A stretch of DNA of 64,000 bases from CAYSFW01 sp964620675 (GCA_964620675.1 CAZUJU010000005.1:1-64000); one strand, 5' to 3'. Positions 27,725 to 36,444 are shown, counted from the first letter of the stretch. Made by a program: numbers and translations. Notes: generated by a model not told the origin, from the sequence alone.

Positions 27725-28450
27725 TCAGGGCGTTGGCGGAAGGACATCGCGCAACCAGGCGGATCCCAGCTGACCCATTTGGCCACGAATCCACTCCGCC
27801 CGCGCGAGTACCTGGGACGAAGGCGCATCGACCCGCAACCGCGCCGGATTCGGCAACACCGCCGCCAGCAGCGCCGCCTCGCGCCGACTCAGTTGCTCCG
27901 GCGGCTTGCCGAAATAGGTTTGACTCGCCGCGCCGGCACCGTAGCGATGTTCGCCCCATTGGGCGATGTTGAGATAGACCTCAAGAATCCGCCACTTCGG
28001 CCAGAGGGCCTCGATCAACACCGTGAAATACGCCTCCAGCCCCTTGCGCAACCAACTGCGTCCTTGCCACAAAAAGAGATTTTTCGCCACCTGCTGCGAC
28101 AGCGTGCTGGCACCGCGTAGACGCCCACCGTCCCCGCTTGCCGCCAGCGCCTGCCGAATCGAATGCAAGTCGAAGCCACGATGTTCGGGAAAGCGTTGAT
28201 CCTCCCCGGCCACCACCGCCAGCGGCAGTTCTGCTCCGAGCGCGGCGAGCGGTACCCACACGTGCCGCACTTGAAACGGCGACTCGCGCTCGAAAATCAA
28301 GCCAAAGCGGTGCTGCAGGATCACCGACGAAGTGAACGGATCAAACCAGCGCAGCGGCAACACCAACGCCAACGGCAGCACCAATCCCACCACCATCACC
28401 GCGATCACAACCCGGCGGAATGGAAACCTGCGCGACTTGAATCTACCCAT
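27725..28450 (-). CDS. mtgA: Monofunctional peptidoglycan glycosyltransferase
   Basis: GT51 enzyme that polymerises lipid II, 241 residues (E. coli MtgA 242). One N-terminal membrane anchor (VVIAVMVVGLVLPLALVLPL) is followed by the catalytic motif EDQRFPEHRGFD and then GASTLSQQVAKNLFLW, RKGLEAYFTVLIEALW and RILEVYLNIAQWG. The ATG at 28450 (MGRFKSRRFPFRR) gives a normal-length protein; a much longer frame upstream is rejected because it runs into the divergent kinase gene. The AGG before this ATG is unusually close. Confidence 0.94.
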   Translation of the reverse strand: MGRFKSRRFPFRRVVIAVMVVGLVLPLALVLPLRWFDPFTSSVILQHRFGLIFERESPFQVRHVWVPLAALGAELPLAVVAGEDQRFPEHRGFDLHSIRQALAASGDGGRLRGASTLSQQVAKNLFLWQGRSWLRKGLEAYFTVLIEALWPKWRILEVYLNIAQWGEHRYGAGAASQTYFGKPPEQLSRREAALLAAVLPNPARLRVDAPSSQVLARAEWIRGQMGQLGSAWLRDVLPPTP

Positions 28451-28534
28451 CCTCGTCTTACACGAACCAAAACGTCTCAGTCTACCGCCGTTTGCCGCGG
28501 CTAGCCTCGGCAAACGGCTAAACTTCGGGGAGAT

Positions 28535-30172
28535 ATGAAGAACACCGCCCCACTCGTCCTCGCGCTCGACCAAGGCACCCACGCGACCCGCGCGGTGGTA
28601 TTCGATCCCACCGGTGAAATCCGCGCGCAAGCACTCCAACCCATCGCCCTCAGCACGCCCACCGCAGGCTGGGTGGAGCAGGATCCGCAGGAACTGGTGG
28701 CGTCGGTACACGCAGTGCTGGCGTCGATCGCGACCCAGCTCGACGCAGACCAACAACGCCTCATCCGCCACGCCGGACTCGCCACCCAACGCGCCTCGAT
28801 CGTGTGCTGGGACCGCACCACCGGCACCGCGTTGACGCCGCTACTCTCGTGGCAGGACACCCGCGCCAGCAGGTGGCTTGACGGCTTCGCGCCCCACCAG
28901 GATGAAATCGCCGCGCGGACCGGCCTGCGCCTCTCGCCCCACTACGGTGTGAGTAAGCTGCACTGGTGTCTGAACCACGTCGCCGCGGTGCAAGCGGCAC
29001 GCCGCGAAAATCGCCTCGCCGCCGGACCGTGGGTGAGCTACCTGCTGCGCCAGATCCTCGCGGAACAACCGCATCTGTGCGACCCCGGAAACGCCTCGCG
29101 CACCCTGCTCTGGAACCTGCGCGGCCAAGATTGGGACCCCGCCCTGCTCGCGCTGTTCGGGATTCCGGCGTCGATCCTGCCCGCCGCCCGAGCCAGTCGC
29201 GCCGACTACGGCAGCCTCAGGCTGGGCCGGCGGCGGATCCCGCTGGATCTGGTCATGGGCGACCAGCCGGCGGCATTGTTTGCCCAAGGGCCACTCGCGG
29301 CCGACACCCTGTTCGTCAACCTCGGGACCGGCGCGTTCCTGCTCCACCCGTTGCCCCCGGGCAGTGCGGCCACGACCGCGCCGGGCCTGCTCACCACGAC
29401 GGTATATGCCGATGCCACGACCCTACAACTGGCGCTCGAAGGCACGGTCAACGGCGCCGGCCGCGCGCTCCAGGACTTTGCTACCGAGCACCGACTCCAC
29501 GATCTGGAACATCACTTGCCGGAGTGGCTCGGCACGATCACCGCGCCACCGCTATTCCTGAACGGCGTCGGCGGGCTCGGCTCGCCGCTGTGGCAGGCTC
29601 GCTTTCCGAGCGGCTTCAGCGCCAACGAGACGCCCGCGGCCTGCGCCGTGGCGGTGGTCGAAAGCATCGTGTTCTTGCTGCAACTGAATCTCGACGCGAT
29701 GCGCCCGGCGCTTTCGCGCGACCCGGCTCGGACTCTGGTGAGCGGTGGGCTCAGCCACCTCGACGGCCTCTGCCAACGTCTCGCGGATTTGAGTGGCATC
29801 GAGGTCCAGCGCAGCAGCGACCACGAGGCGACCGCGCGCGGGCTCGGTTATTTGCTCAGAGCCTGTGAAAACATCCCCGATCGTCGCGAGGGCGACCCTG
29901 GGCGTGGTGAACAAGGCGCAAGGGGTCCGAAATTGGGGAGTGTAGCGGGCCTACATGACCCGATTTCGGGCCTCTTGCAACGCAGGACACCGCGCCCAGG
30001 GGCGGCCGCAGTAGATCGCGGGATATTTTCACAGGCTCTCAACCCCACCGCGGGTTGGCGACCGCGCCCGGTGGAACCCTTTCTGCCCAACCACACCCCG
30101 GCACTTACGATGCGATACCGCCACTGGCGCGAGCTGATGTACCGCGCAGCCGGACTCAATCCACCGGCATGA
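28535..30172 (+). CDS. FGGY-family carbohydrate kinase (glycerol kinase-like) with in-frame insertion
   Basis: An ATP-dependent sugar/polyol kinase most like glycerol kinase. The N-terminus is VLALDQGTHATRAVVFD, followed by SWQDTRASRWLDGF, LDLVMGDQPAALFAQG, FVNLGTGAFLL and TLVSGGLSHLDGLCQRLADL. The next-door glpD-like and GDPD genes support a glycerol role. Residues ~442-502 are encoded by a 180-bp palindromic element plus its target duplication, inserted in frame between GLGYLL and NPTAGWRPRPVEPF. The rest of the C-terminus, ending MRYRHWRELM, is intact. Whether the enzyme tolerates ~61 extra residues there is unknown. The 3' end overlaps the convergent glpD-like gene by 17 bases. Confidence 0.85.
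   Translation: MKNTAPLVLALDQGTHATRAVVFDPTGEIRAQALQPIALSTPTAGWVEQDPQELVASVHAVLASIATQLDADQQRLIRHAGLATQRASIVCWDRTTGTALTPLLSWQDTRASRWLDGFAPHQDEIAARTGLRLSPHYGVSKLHWCLNHVAAVQAARRENRLAAGPWVSYLLRQILAEQPHLCDPGNASRTLLWNLRGQDWDPALLALFGIPASILPAARASRADYGSLRLGRRRIPLDLVMGDQPAALFAQGPLAADTLFVNLGTGAFLLHPLPPGSAATTAPGLLTTTVYADATTLQLALEGTVNGAGRALQDFATEHRLHDLEHHLPEWLGTITAPPLFLNGVGGLGSPLWQARFPSGFSANETPAACAVAVVESIVFLLQLNLDAMRPALSRDPARTLVSGGLSHLDGLCQRLADLSGIEVQRSSDHEATARGLGYLLRACENIPDRREGDPGRGEQGARGPKLGSVAGLHDPISGLLQRRTPRPGAAAVDRGIFSQALNPTAGWRPRPVEPFLPNHTPALTMRYRHWRELMYRAAGLNPPA
29859..30038. mobile_element. MITE-like palindromic element inside the kinase gene
   Basis: The ends GAGCCTGTGAAAA and TTTTCACAGGCTC are inverted copies. 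Inside, the left half (CCCTGGGCGTGGTG, GCAAGGGGTCCGAAATTGGG) is mirrored imperfectly by the right half, so the whole 180 bp can fold as one long hairpin. The flanks show a 3-base direct repeat TCA (29856-29858 and 30039-30041), consistent with a target-site duplication. Element plus duplication is 183 bp, a multiple of three, with no stop in the kinase frame. It has no transposase, so it would be mobilised in trans. No second copy was noticed in this window. Confidence 0.85.
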
Positions 30173-31334
30173 GCCAAATGTTACGGGTATCGGCCTTGGG
30201 CTTCGGTCGCGGTTCCGGCAACGCTTCGAGCAACCGTCGCAGCACCTTTTGCGCCGTCGCACGATAGGTCGTGAGCTTGCCGCCACAAACCGTCACCATC
30301 CGCGGCGGGCGTTGCTCATCACAACTCAGCACGGTCTCGCGGCTGCGGCCGAATGCAAGTTCGTCGCTGTACGGCAGCACCCGCAGGCCGGCGAAGGCCG
30401 CGGCGACCGTGCTATCCCGGTCGGGAAAAAAGCGCCGATAGGCTGCGCGCAAATACTCAATCTCCGCCGGCAAAGCGCTGACCTCCGCGGGATCGCCGGC
30501 GTAGGGCGTCTCAGTCGTGCCGACCAGGGTCGTGGCGTTGGACCAAGGCAGCGCGAACACCCCACGCCGATCCTGCGGCGCTTCGAGATAATAACCGCCC
30601 GCGTCCAGACTGCCCGGCATGATCAGATGCGCGCCTTGTACCAGATCCACCTTGAGCGGCGCGGCCGGTGGCCGTATCCGCGCCAGCACCGCGTTGACCC
30701 ACGGTCCGGCGGCGTTGACCACGGTCGAGGCGTAACGGCTGTGCAGCACGCCGGCCTTGCGATACTCAACGATGTAACCGCGCGGCATGTGCTTGATCGC
30801 CTCGACCTCGGCCGGACACTCCAGCTTGGCGCCGAGACCGGTCGCCGAGCCAAGTACCGCTCGGGTCAGCGCGGCATCGTCGACCTGCGCGTCGCGGTAG
30901 GTGAAGACCGCTTCGAGGTCGACGGTGTCGAGCCCATCGGGATTTTCCCATCGCCGTAGCGGAATCCGACGAAAGCCGGCGTAATTTCCAAGCACCGTGT
31001 AGAGCAGCAATCCCAGCCGAATCTGCGCCGGGCGACGCCGGGTATCGCGATAAATCGGCAGGTAAAAGCGCAGCGGCCGCACCAGCTCCGGCGCGTTGTT
31101 CAACAGCAAACGCTGTTCCCGCAAGGCCTCGCGCACCAGGCGTAGCTGTCCGGATTCGAGGTAACGCAAACCGCCGTGGATCAGCTTGCTCGACCGACTC
31201 GACGTCGCCGCCGCCGGGGCGGAGCGCTCCAGCACGAGGACACGATACCCCGCCGCCGCGGCCGTCTGCGCCACCCCCGCACCCTGAATGCCGGCGCCAA
31301 TCACAATGATGTCGTAGAGCTCCATCTCAGCCAT
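30156..31334 (-). CDS. glpD: FAD-dependent glycerol-3-phosphate dehydrogenase, short form
   Basis: Oxidises glycerol-3-phosphate to dihydroxyacetone phosphate with electrons going to FAD and quinone. The N-terminal FAD motif is IIVIGAGIQGAGVAQTAAAA, then the GlpD signature SSKLIHGGLRYLESGQLRLV. TVVNAAGPWVNAVL, GVFALPWSNATTLVGTTETP and VTVCGGKLTTYRATAQKVL are also conserved. At 392 residues it lacks the ~110-residue C-terminal helical cap of E. coli GlpD (501). The gene overlaps the GDPD gene at its start (8 bases) and the convergent kinase at its end. Confidence 0.88.
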   Translation of the reverse strand: MAEMELYDIIVIGAGIQGAGVAQTAAAAGYRVLVLERSAPAAATSSRSSKLIHGGLRYLESGQLRLVREALREQRLLLNNAPELVRPLRFYLPIYRDTRRRPAQIRLGLLLYTVLGNYAGFRRIPLRRWENPDGLDTVDLEAVFTYRDAQVDDAALTRAVLGSATGLGAKLECPAEVEAIKHMPRGYIVEYRKAGVLHSRYASTVVNAAGPWVNAVLARIRPPAAPLKVDLVQGAHLIMPGSLDAGGYYLEAPQDRRGVFALPWSNATTLVGTTETPYAGDPAEVSALPAEIEYLRAAYRRFFPDRDSTVAAAFAGLRVLPYSDELAFGRSRETVLSCDEQRPPRMVTVCGGKLTTYRATAQKVLRRLLEALPEPRPKPKADTRNIWLMPVD

Positions 31335-32067
31335 CGGCCCTGCCTCCCACTGCCGCCGCCATTTCCGCGAATGCGAACGTCTCGATCAGCGCGACCCCGC
31401 GCGCCGCCAGCGCCAGCGCCACGTCCGGGTCATCGACCTCGAACACCGCCACGCGGGCCTCGCCCCAAGCCAACGCCCCCGCCGCCGGCAAGCCGTCGGC
31501 ATCGCAAAATACATATTCAGGCGCGATCGCCGCAACCCGCGGATCCGCCAGATCGGCCCATTGCCCCGCAACTACACCCAGCGCCGGCCAACCGCGGTCG
31601 CGCGCAGCTTGCAGAAACTCAAGATCAAACGAGATCAACGGCGCACGCTCGCGTATCGGCGCGAGGTCGTGTTCGAGCGCGCGGTATACCGCGTCCGCGC
31701 CGAAGCGCTCCAGTGCAACCCGCTTGACCTCCACGAACAAGGTCGCCTCCGGCCAGTGTTCGAACCGCGCCACGACCTCCGCCAGGGTGGCCAGCCGCGT
31801 GGTGCCAAAACGCGTCCCGAAGCGACTCGGTTCGCCGGCACGCAGTGTTTGCAGCGCGGCCAACGGAAAGTCCTGCAGCGCGCCGGTAACCTCACACATC
31901 CGCATCAAGCTCCGATCGTGAAACAACACTGGCACTTGATCCGCGGACAGTTGCACGTCGATTTCCACGTAGCGCGCGCCCGCCGCGAGCGCAGCCTCAA
32001 TCGCCGGCAGCGTATTTTCGGGATAGCGCAGGGCATAACCGCGGTGGGCAACGAGATCGAATGTCAT
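31327..32067 (-). CDS. Glycerophosphodiester phosphodiesterase
   Basis: A 246-residue GDPD that hydrolyses glycerophosphodiesters to an alcohol and glycerol-3-phosphate, the substrate of the GlpD-like enzyme encoded next. Catalytic features are the N-terminal HRG in FDLVAHRGYALRYPENTL, metal-binding VEIDVQL and the second His in VPVLFHDRSLMR. The end GVALIETFAFAEM is the family C-terminus. No signal peptide is seen, so it is the cytoplasmic UgpQ type. The ATG at 32067 is chosen because the motif must lie near the N-terminus; a longer frame to 32487 runs over the divergent gene. Confidence 0.93.
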   Translation of the reverse strand: MTFDLVAHRGYALRYPENTLPAIEAALAAGARYVEIDVQLSADQVPVLFHDRSLMRMCEVTGALQDFPLAALQTLRAGEPSRFGTRFGTTRLATLAEVVARFEHWPEATLFVEVKRVALERFGADAVYRALEHDLAPIRERAPLISFDLEFLQAARDRGWPALGVVAGQWADLADPRVAAIAPEYVFCDADGLPAAGALAWGEARVAVFEVDDPDVALALAARGVALIETFAFAEMAAAVGGRADG

Positions 32068-32227
32068 GCGGCGAACTGTATCACCTCGCCGTTGCGCACA
32101 CCGATAGGCGCCGCAACCCGCACGGACGACCAAGACGCTTGGCCGCGGCCGGCCTAACGTTTCACCGCGTCGAGGCCTAACATCGCGGTCCCCCACCTTC
32201 AAAGTGGAGTTTCGCAAAATTCGTCCG

Positions 32228-32689
32228 ATGCAATGGCTTGAGCACAAAGTCCCACCTCCGATCATCGGGGCGCTGGTGGGTCTGGGCATGTGGTGGGTCG
32301 CACCGCTCAGCCCAACGCTGTCGGTGGGGGTAGAGGCGAGATTCGCCGCGGTCGCCGTATTCGTCGCGGTTGGCTTGGCGTTCGACCTGCTTGGCTTGCT
32401 CGCCTTTCGCGCCTCTCGCACCACCGTCAACCCGCTCACGCCCGAGCGTGCGTCGGCGTTGGTCACCAGCGGCGTGTACCGGGTCACCCGAAATCCGATG
32501 TACGTCGGCCTGTTCTGCCTGCTGCTGGCATGGGCCGCGTATCTCTCCGCGCTGCTCTCCCTTGCGGGGCCGATCGTCTACGCGCTGTACGTCACGCGCT
32601 TCCAGATTCTGCCCGAGGAGCGCGCGCTGCATCTGCTGTTCGGCGAGCTATACGCCATCTACACCGCGAGTGTGCCACGCTGGGTGTGA
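32228..32689 (+). CDS. Isoprenylcysteine carboxyl methyltransferase-like membrane protein
   Basis: A 153-residue membrane protein with four hydrophobic segments. The C-terminal half carries the PEMT/ICMT-type pattern GVYRVTRNPMYVGLFCLLL followed by EERALHLLFGELYAIY, which forms the SAM-binding site in this superfamily. The substrate in bacteria is not known. An ATG at 32228 (MQWLEHKVPPP) is preferred; another at 32204 would add eight residues. It is divergent from the GDPD gene. Confidence 0.85.
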   Translation: MQWLEHKVPPPIIGALVGLGMWWVAPLSPTLSVGVEARFAAVAVFVAVGLAFDLLGLLAFRASRTTVNPLTPERASALVTSGVYRVTRNPMYVGLFCLLLAWAAYLSALLSLAGPIVYALYVTRFQILPEERALHLLFGELYAIYTASVPRWV

Positions 32690-32709
32690 TACCGATCCGC
32701 GCGACGCAG

Positions 32710-32733
32710 CGGCCCGCAGAACATGTCGGGCCG
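32710..32733 (+). terminator. Candidate terminator after the methyltransferase gene
   Basis: A perfect 7-bp stem (CGGCCCG / CGGGCCG) with a ten-base loop begins 21 bases after the stop codon and is followed by ATTAAAA. It marks the boundary between normal GC-rich sequence and the AT-rich start of the accessory region. Confidence 0.5.
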
Positions 32734-32750
32734 ATTAAAAGGAATTCGTT

Positions 32751-32814
32751 GGCCAAAGTTAACTTTCATATAGCGGACCAATCTGCACTCCAAATTATGA
32801 AACACACTTTGGCC
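32751..32814. repeat. Inverted repeat in AT-rich spacer
   Basis: GGCCAAAGT at 32751-32759 and its reverse complement ACTTTGGCC at 32806-32814 frame 46 AT-rich bases. The spacer continues AT-rich to about 32900, unlike the neighbouring genes. It may be a regulatory dyad, or scar sequence at the edge of the accessory region. Confidence 0.4.
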
Positions 32815-32945
32815 GATCCTAACCCGGAAATTTCGAAAAATTGGACGAATCTCATTTACCTATTTGATATATTTATAGTTTATTAAAATACTCCTCCTCC
32901 GAAGCTCAAACGAGACCGCCTATGAACGCTCCTATCCCGACTTAG

Positions 32946-33911
32946 CTGCGATTTCCCACCATCGCCCGTTTTACGGTCCGCGCCGACTTCGCAGGCGGCT
33001 CGGTTTCCAGTGACTTTTACGCCCTGATCCTGCGCGGGGTGGATCCGCAAACCGGCTTGATCGAACGTATGGCCGCGGCCATTCAGGATCGCCGGCATCC
33101 TTCCTACATCGACCACAGCCTTGTCGAGCGGTTGCGCCAGCGCATCCTCAGGATCGCCTGCGGCTGTGCCAACGGCAATGACGCCAACAGCCTGCGCCAC
33201 GATCCGATGTTCAAGCTCAGCCACCGAGCGCGCATCGCTGGAGGCCGACAATGCCCTGGCCTCCGGACCCACCTTCTCGCGTCTGGAGAACGGGAGGTCG
33301 CGCAAAGACATCTACCGCCTGGCCCCAGTCTTCTTCGTTGCCTTCGTCGCAAGCTATGCCAGCGCGCTCGGTGATCGCGCTGGACATGGACCCATTCCGA
33401 AGATCCTACCCGCGGGCAGCAGGAACTGGCCTCCTAGGCAGCCACGGCTAAACCCGGCGAGGACGAACCAGCGGCCACCCGTCTGCATGACGAGGTGGAC
33501 TACCAGGCCGGCTCCCGGCTCAAGGCCGAGATCATGCGCCTGGGCGACAACCCATGCCGTATCGTGACCTCGCGCGCCGATCCGACGCCCGAGGCGTTCT
33601 ACCGGGATTTGTATTGCGCCCGCGGCCAGTATAAGGAGTCCATCAAGGCGGCGAAGCACGACCTAGCCAGAGACCGCACCTCCGACCACGCCTTTCTCGC
33701 CAATCGCCAACGTCTCGCTTTTGCCTGCGCGGCTTACAGCCTGATCTATAACCTGCGGCAGAACACCTTGTGCCATACCGAGTTGGCGAAGGCCCAGCCC
33801 ACGACTCTCGTCCTGAAGCTGTTCAAACTGGCAGTGTGCGTCGTGCAGTCCAAGGACCGGATCAAGTTGCACCTGCCGAGCGCTTGTCGGGTGCAGGGCC
33901 TGCTGCAGTAG
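32946..33911 (+). pseudogene. Decayed IS1380-family transposase
   Basis: Pieces of an IS1380-type DDE transposase lie in order but in different frames. Frame of 32946: RADFAGGSVSSDF through LRQRILRIACGCANGNDANS. Next frame from about 33220: LASGPTFSRLENGRSRKDIY. Third frame near 33400: EDPTRGQQELAS, then a stop. Back in the first frame from 33495: the C-terminal part including DRTSDHAFLANRQRLAFACA. At least three frame changes and a central deletion (about 320 codons remain, against ~450 expected) show it is dead. I could not define the terminal inverted repeats. Confidence 0.85.
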
Positions 33912-34477
33912 ATCGCCGAGTGATCTGTACCTCGCCAGACCGCCCGCACCGGCTTGAAGTCGAAGCAACAAGCTATTTCGTGACGCTGGCTCCGTCCAGA
34001 GGTCCAGCCGTGTCCAGAGCCCGGAAATCCGCCATTTTCGGTCACCGAAAAGGCGACTCACCCCCGTCTCGACGGGTCATCTCCACAGGTCGAGTTGCTA
34101 AAAAAAATAGCCAGACTGTGCGTCGGGGGAGGGTTGGGTCGTTGGTTTATGGAACGCCTGGGATAGGCCCCGTAGGCGGGACTTCAGCTCGCACGGATCT
34201 GCGCGGAGGCCTTCGGTAAGGGGCCTTCCTACCGCGGTTGGCCAGACTGGGCGCGAACGCACGCGTGCGGAAACGCAAGATCGTTCACGCATCATGGTTG
34301 AGGCGGGTGAAAAATCACTGCGGATACTCATTAATGGGATGTGCTTCACGTCTTCTCGTGTAAGACTAACGTACTGTTTCAGCAGACGAACAGGTAAGGT
34401 ACCCATAAAGTGATGATTAGGCTCGGCAACCGCACAGGTGGATCCGGCAAAGCGCGTGTGAATCTTCCGTGTGATAA
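33912..34477. other. Non-coding stretch downstream of the transposase remnant
   Basis: About 570 bases without a convincing gene. A run of eight A (near 34100) and GC-rich short inverted segments around 34170-34240 are visible. A minus-strand frame across 34098-34499 translates to low-complexity Ser/Arg-rich sequence and is not supported. The stretch could include the rest of the degraded insertion sequence. Confidence 0.35.
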
Positions 34478-35026
34478 ATGAACATGACGACATGCGCAAA
34501 GGCTAGCAGCGTTGACTCGATACAACGGAGTATCCTTATGACGACTTCGATCGCGCCTCGCGATAATACAAATACCGCTTCGCGAGCATCCTATCCTGAA
34601 CTTCATATATTACACGAAAAACAATTCGCATCACTAAGTGGAATAATGATAGCGCTCCCACGCGTGATCGGACATTCGGACGCATCCAGTCAACGTAACA
34701 TGACCGAAGCTCAAGGGAACTACGTCGGACAGCTGGATTGCGAGATCAACAAACTCAGCGAAAGTCACTTGGTCGGCTTATACCGAGATAGTAGCGAACA
34801 TCGGTCATCATTTCTCTTAGAGTACCGGTTGACCATTGAAAGTGCGCGATTCAAAGTCGAACAAAGCAAAATGCCGCTGAAGAGGCATCTCAGGCAACTC
34901 GAAGCGATTCATGAAGATATCAACGCGCTTAAGCGCGAAATTGGAGCTCACCTCCAGTCATCCAGTTCGGGAACTGAATGGCGCCGTGGTACTCCAACCG
35001 TTTTAGGGAAACGCTTACTTCATTAG
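34478..35026 (+). CDS. Orphan hypothetical protein
   Basis: A 182-residue open frame in an AT-richer stretch unlike the surrounding chromosome. The translation is soluble and mostly helical, rich in Ser, His and Glu, with a possible coiled coil near the end (HLRQLEAIHEDINALKREIG, residues ~145-164). No signal peptide or known domain. The start could instead be an ATG at 34538 (MTTSIAPRDN), preceded by GGAG. The composition suggests foreign origin. I cannot assign a function, and the frame may not be expressed. Confidence 0.5.
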   Translation: MNMTTCAKASSVDSIQRSILMTTSIAPRDNTNTASRASYPELHILHEKQFASLSGIMIALPRVIGHSDASSQRNMTEAQGNYVGQLDCEINKLSESHLVGLYRDSSEHRSSFLLEYRLTIESARFKVEQSKMPLKRHLRQLEAIHEDINALKREIGAHLQSSSSGTEWRRGTPTVLGKRLLH

Positions 35027-35211
35027 TCTTTCCGATCAAACCATGAGCGACGCCACAATGAGATCACAGAGAACCGATCGTGGGCTTTCGATGAGCGATC
35101 CAAGCCGGCCATCGCGTGCAAGCCGATGCGCCCTCTCAGCGAGCCACAGCCGCAATGTTTGATACAACTTTGATTCTACACTTTCAGCGTCAACGATAAG
35201 AAACGATCACT

Positions 35212-36090
35212 ATGTACGAGAACTTTTATAAACTGCGCGAAAAGCCGTTCACGTTACTCCCGGACCCGGCATTCCTATATTTAAGCCGTCGCCACGACGA
35301 GGCGCTGTCCTTGCTTGAGTACGGCATGTCGAATCGCTCCGGCATCATACTGATCACCGGCGAGATTGGGTGCGGAAAGACTACCCTGGTTCGCCACATG
35401 CTAAAAAACCACGATCAGGACGTAATCGTGGGTACAATTAATAATACTCACAAGTCCTTCGGCGAGCTCCTGAAATGGGTTAATCTCGCGTTTGGGCTAA
35501 ATCACAACGAAAACGACAAGGTTTCGTTATACAAGAATCTTATTGATTTCCTTGAAGCGTCGCATCGCGATGGAAAGCATGTAGCGCTCGTGATCGACGA
35601 GGCGCAAAACCTCGACGAAGACGCGCTGGAAGAAGTGCGGATGCTCTCGAACATGAATGTCGATAAAAACCAGATGCTCCAACTAATTTTTGTTGGGCAA
35701 CCGGAGCTTCGGGACAAACTGCTCAAGCATGAGCTACGCCAACTCACCCAACGCGTTTCGGTTGATTATTTCCTCGAACCGCTGAGCCCGAAGGAAGTTT
35801 TTGAGTATATTCGCTATCGACTTCGCAACGCGGGCGGAGATCCGGAAATATTCATGGCTGATGCCATTGCCAAAATCTACCGTTACAGCGGCGGTATACC
35901 ACGGATAATCAACATCCTATCGGACACCGCGATGGTCTATGGTTACGCCCAAAGCGCCGAAACCATCACCGGTAAGATCGTAGAAGAAATGATTGTCGAT
36001 AAAAAGCGAATCAGCATTCTTCCAATTGAGCAATTACGCAGACGAGTTGAGTTGAATATGGTAAATCAAGAGCACATCTCGCTGCGTTAG
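35212..36090 (+). CDS. ExeA/GspA-type AAA ATPase, similar to XrtA-associated ATPases
   Basis: A 292-residue ATPase. The N-terminus MYENFYKLREKPFTLLPDP is the signature of the ExeA family and of the ATPases that accompany exosortase/PEP-CTERM exopolysaccharide loci. Walker A is GEIGCGKTTLV near residue 46, Walker B ALVIDEAQNLDEDALEEVRM near 125. FVGQPELRDKL, LTQRV and the sensor-2 region YSGGIPRIINILSD follow. The protein lacks a C-terminal membrane segment and peptidoglycan-binding domain. No exosortase or secretion genes adjoin, so its partner is unknown. Some AT-rich codons suggest transfer. Confidence 0.85.
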   Translation: MYENFYKLREKPFTLLPDPAFLYLSRRHDEALSLLEYGMSNRSGIILITGEIGCGKTTLVRHMLKNHDQDVIVGTINNTHKSFGELLKWVNLAFGLNHNENDKVSLYKNLIDFLEASHRDGKHVALVIDEAQNLDEDALEEVRMLSNMNVDKNQMLQLIFVGQPELRDKLLKHELRQLTQRVSVDYFLEPLSPKEVFEYIRYRLRNAGGDPEIFMADAIAKIYRYSGGIPRIINILSDTAMVYGYAQSAETITGKIVEEMIVDKKRISILPIEQLRRRVELNMVNQEHISLR

Positions 36091-36444
36091 GTTGACGAAG
36101 ATAAGTCGGTCTCGTTCGGTTTCCGCAACATTCGCGACGAGCGAGACCGGTTAGCAAGTGTGAGCTCGTGATCCCGTGCGTCAAGCACCATCGCAACCAC
36201 CTCGAGTGTAACGCCAAATCAGCCGAAAAAGCGTTGGCGATTGCCCCCCAGTATCCTTAACTTCGTTTAGTTCTCCGCTGTGCGCCGTTCGGATTACAAG
36301 GGAACGAGAGGTGGTTCACATAATACCCCACCGCATTCATATAAGCTCAAAGCAAGAGTCCCATAAACTGCGACGCGATTCGGAGATCCGCGTAAAACAA
36401 CTGAACAAGGATCAAGCTAAAAGGCGCTTACCGCAATAGGTGAG
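36091..36444. other. Intergenic region
   Basis: About 350 bases between two plus-strand genes. Apart from the stem-loop at 36107-36149 I see no gene or repeat. The AT-richer half before 36440 probably carries the promoter of the next gene. Confidence 0.35.
36107..36149 (+). terminator. Stem-loop after the ATPase gene
   Basis: CGGTCTCGTTCG (36107-36118) pairs with CGAGCGAGACCG (36138-36149): 12 bp including one G-U pair, around a 19-base loop, starting 16 bases after the stop codon. There is no T-run, so this is a weak terminator candidate. Confidence 0.35.

Noticed and set aside
34098..34499. 133-codon minus-strand frame after the transposase remnant
   Set aside because: Ser/Arg-rich translation without motifs; the stretch looks like decayed non-coding DNA.
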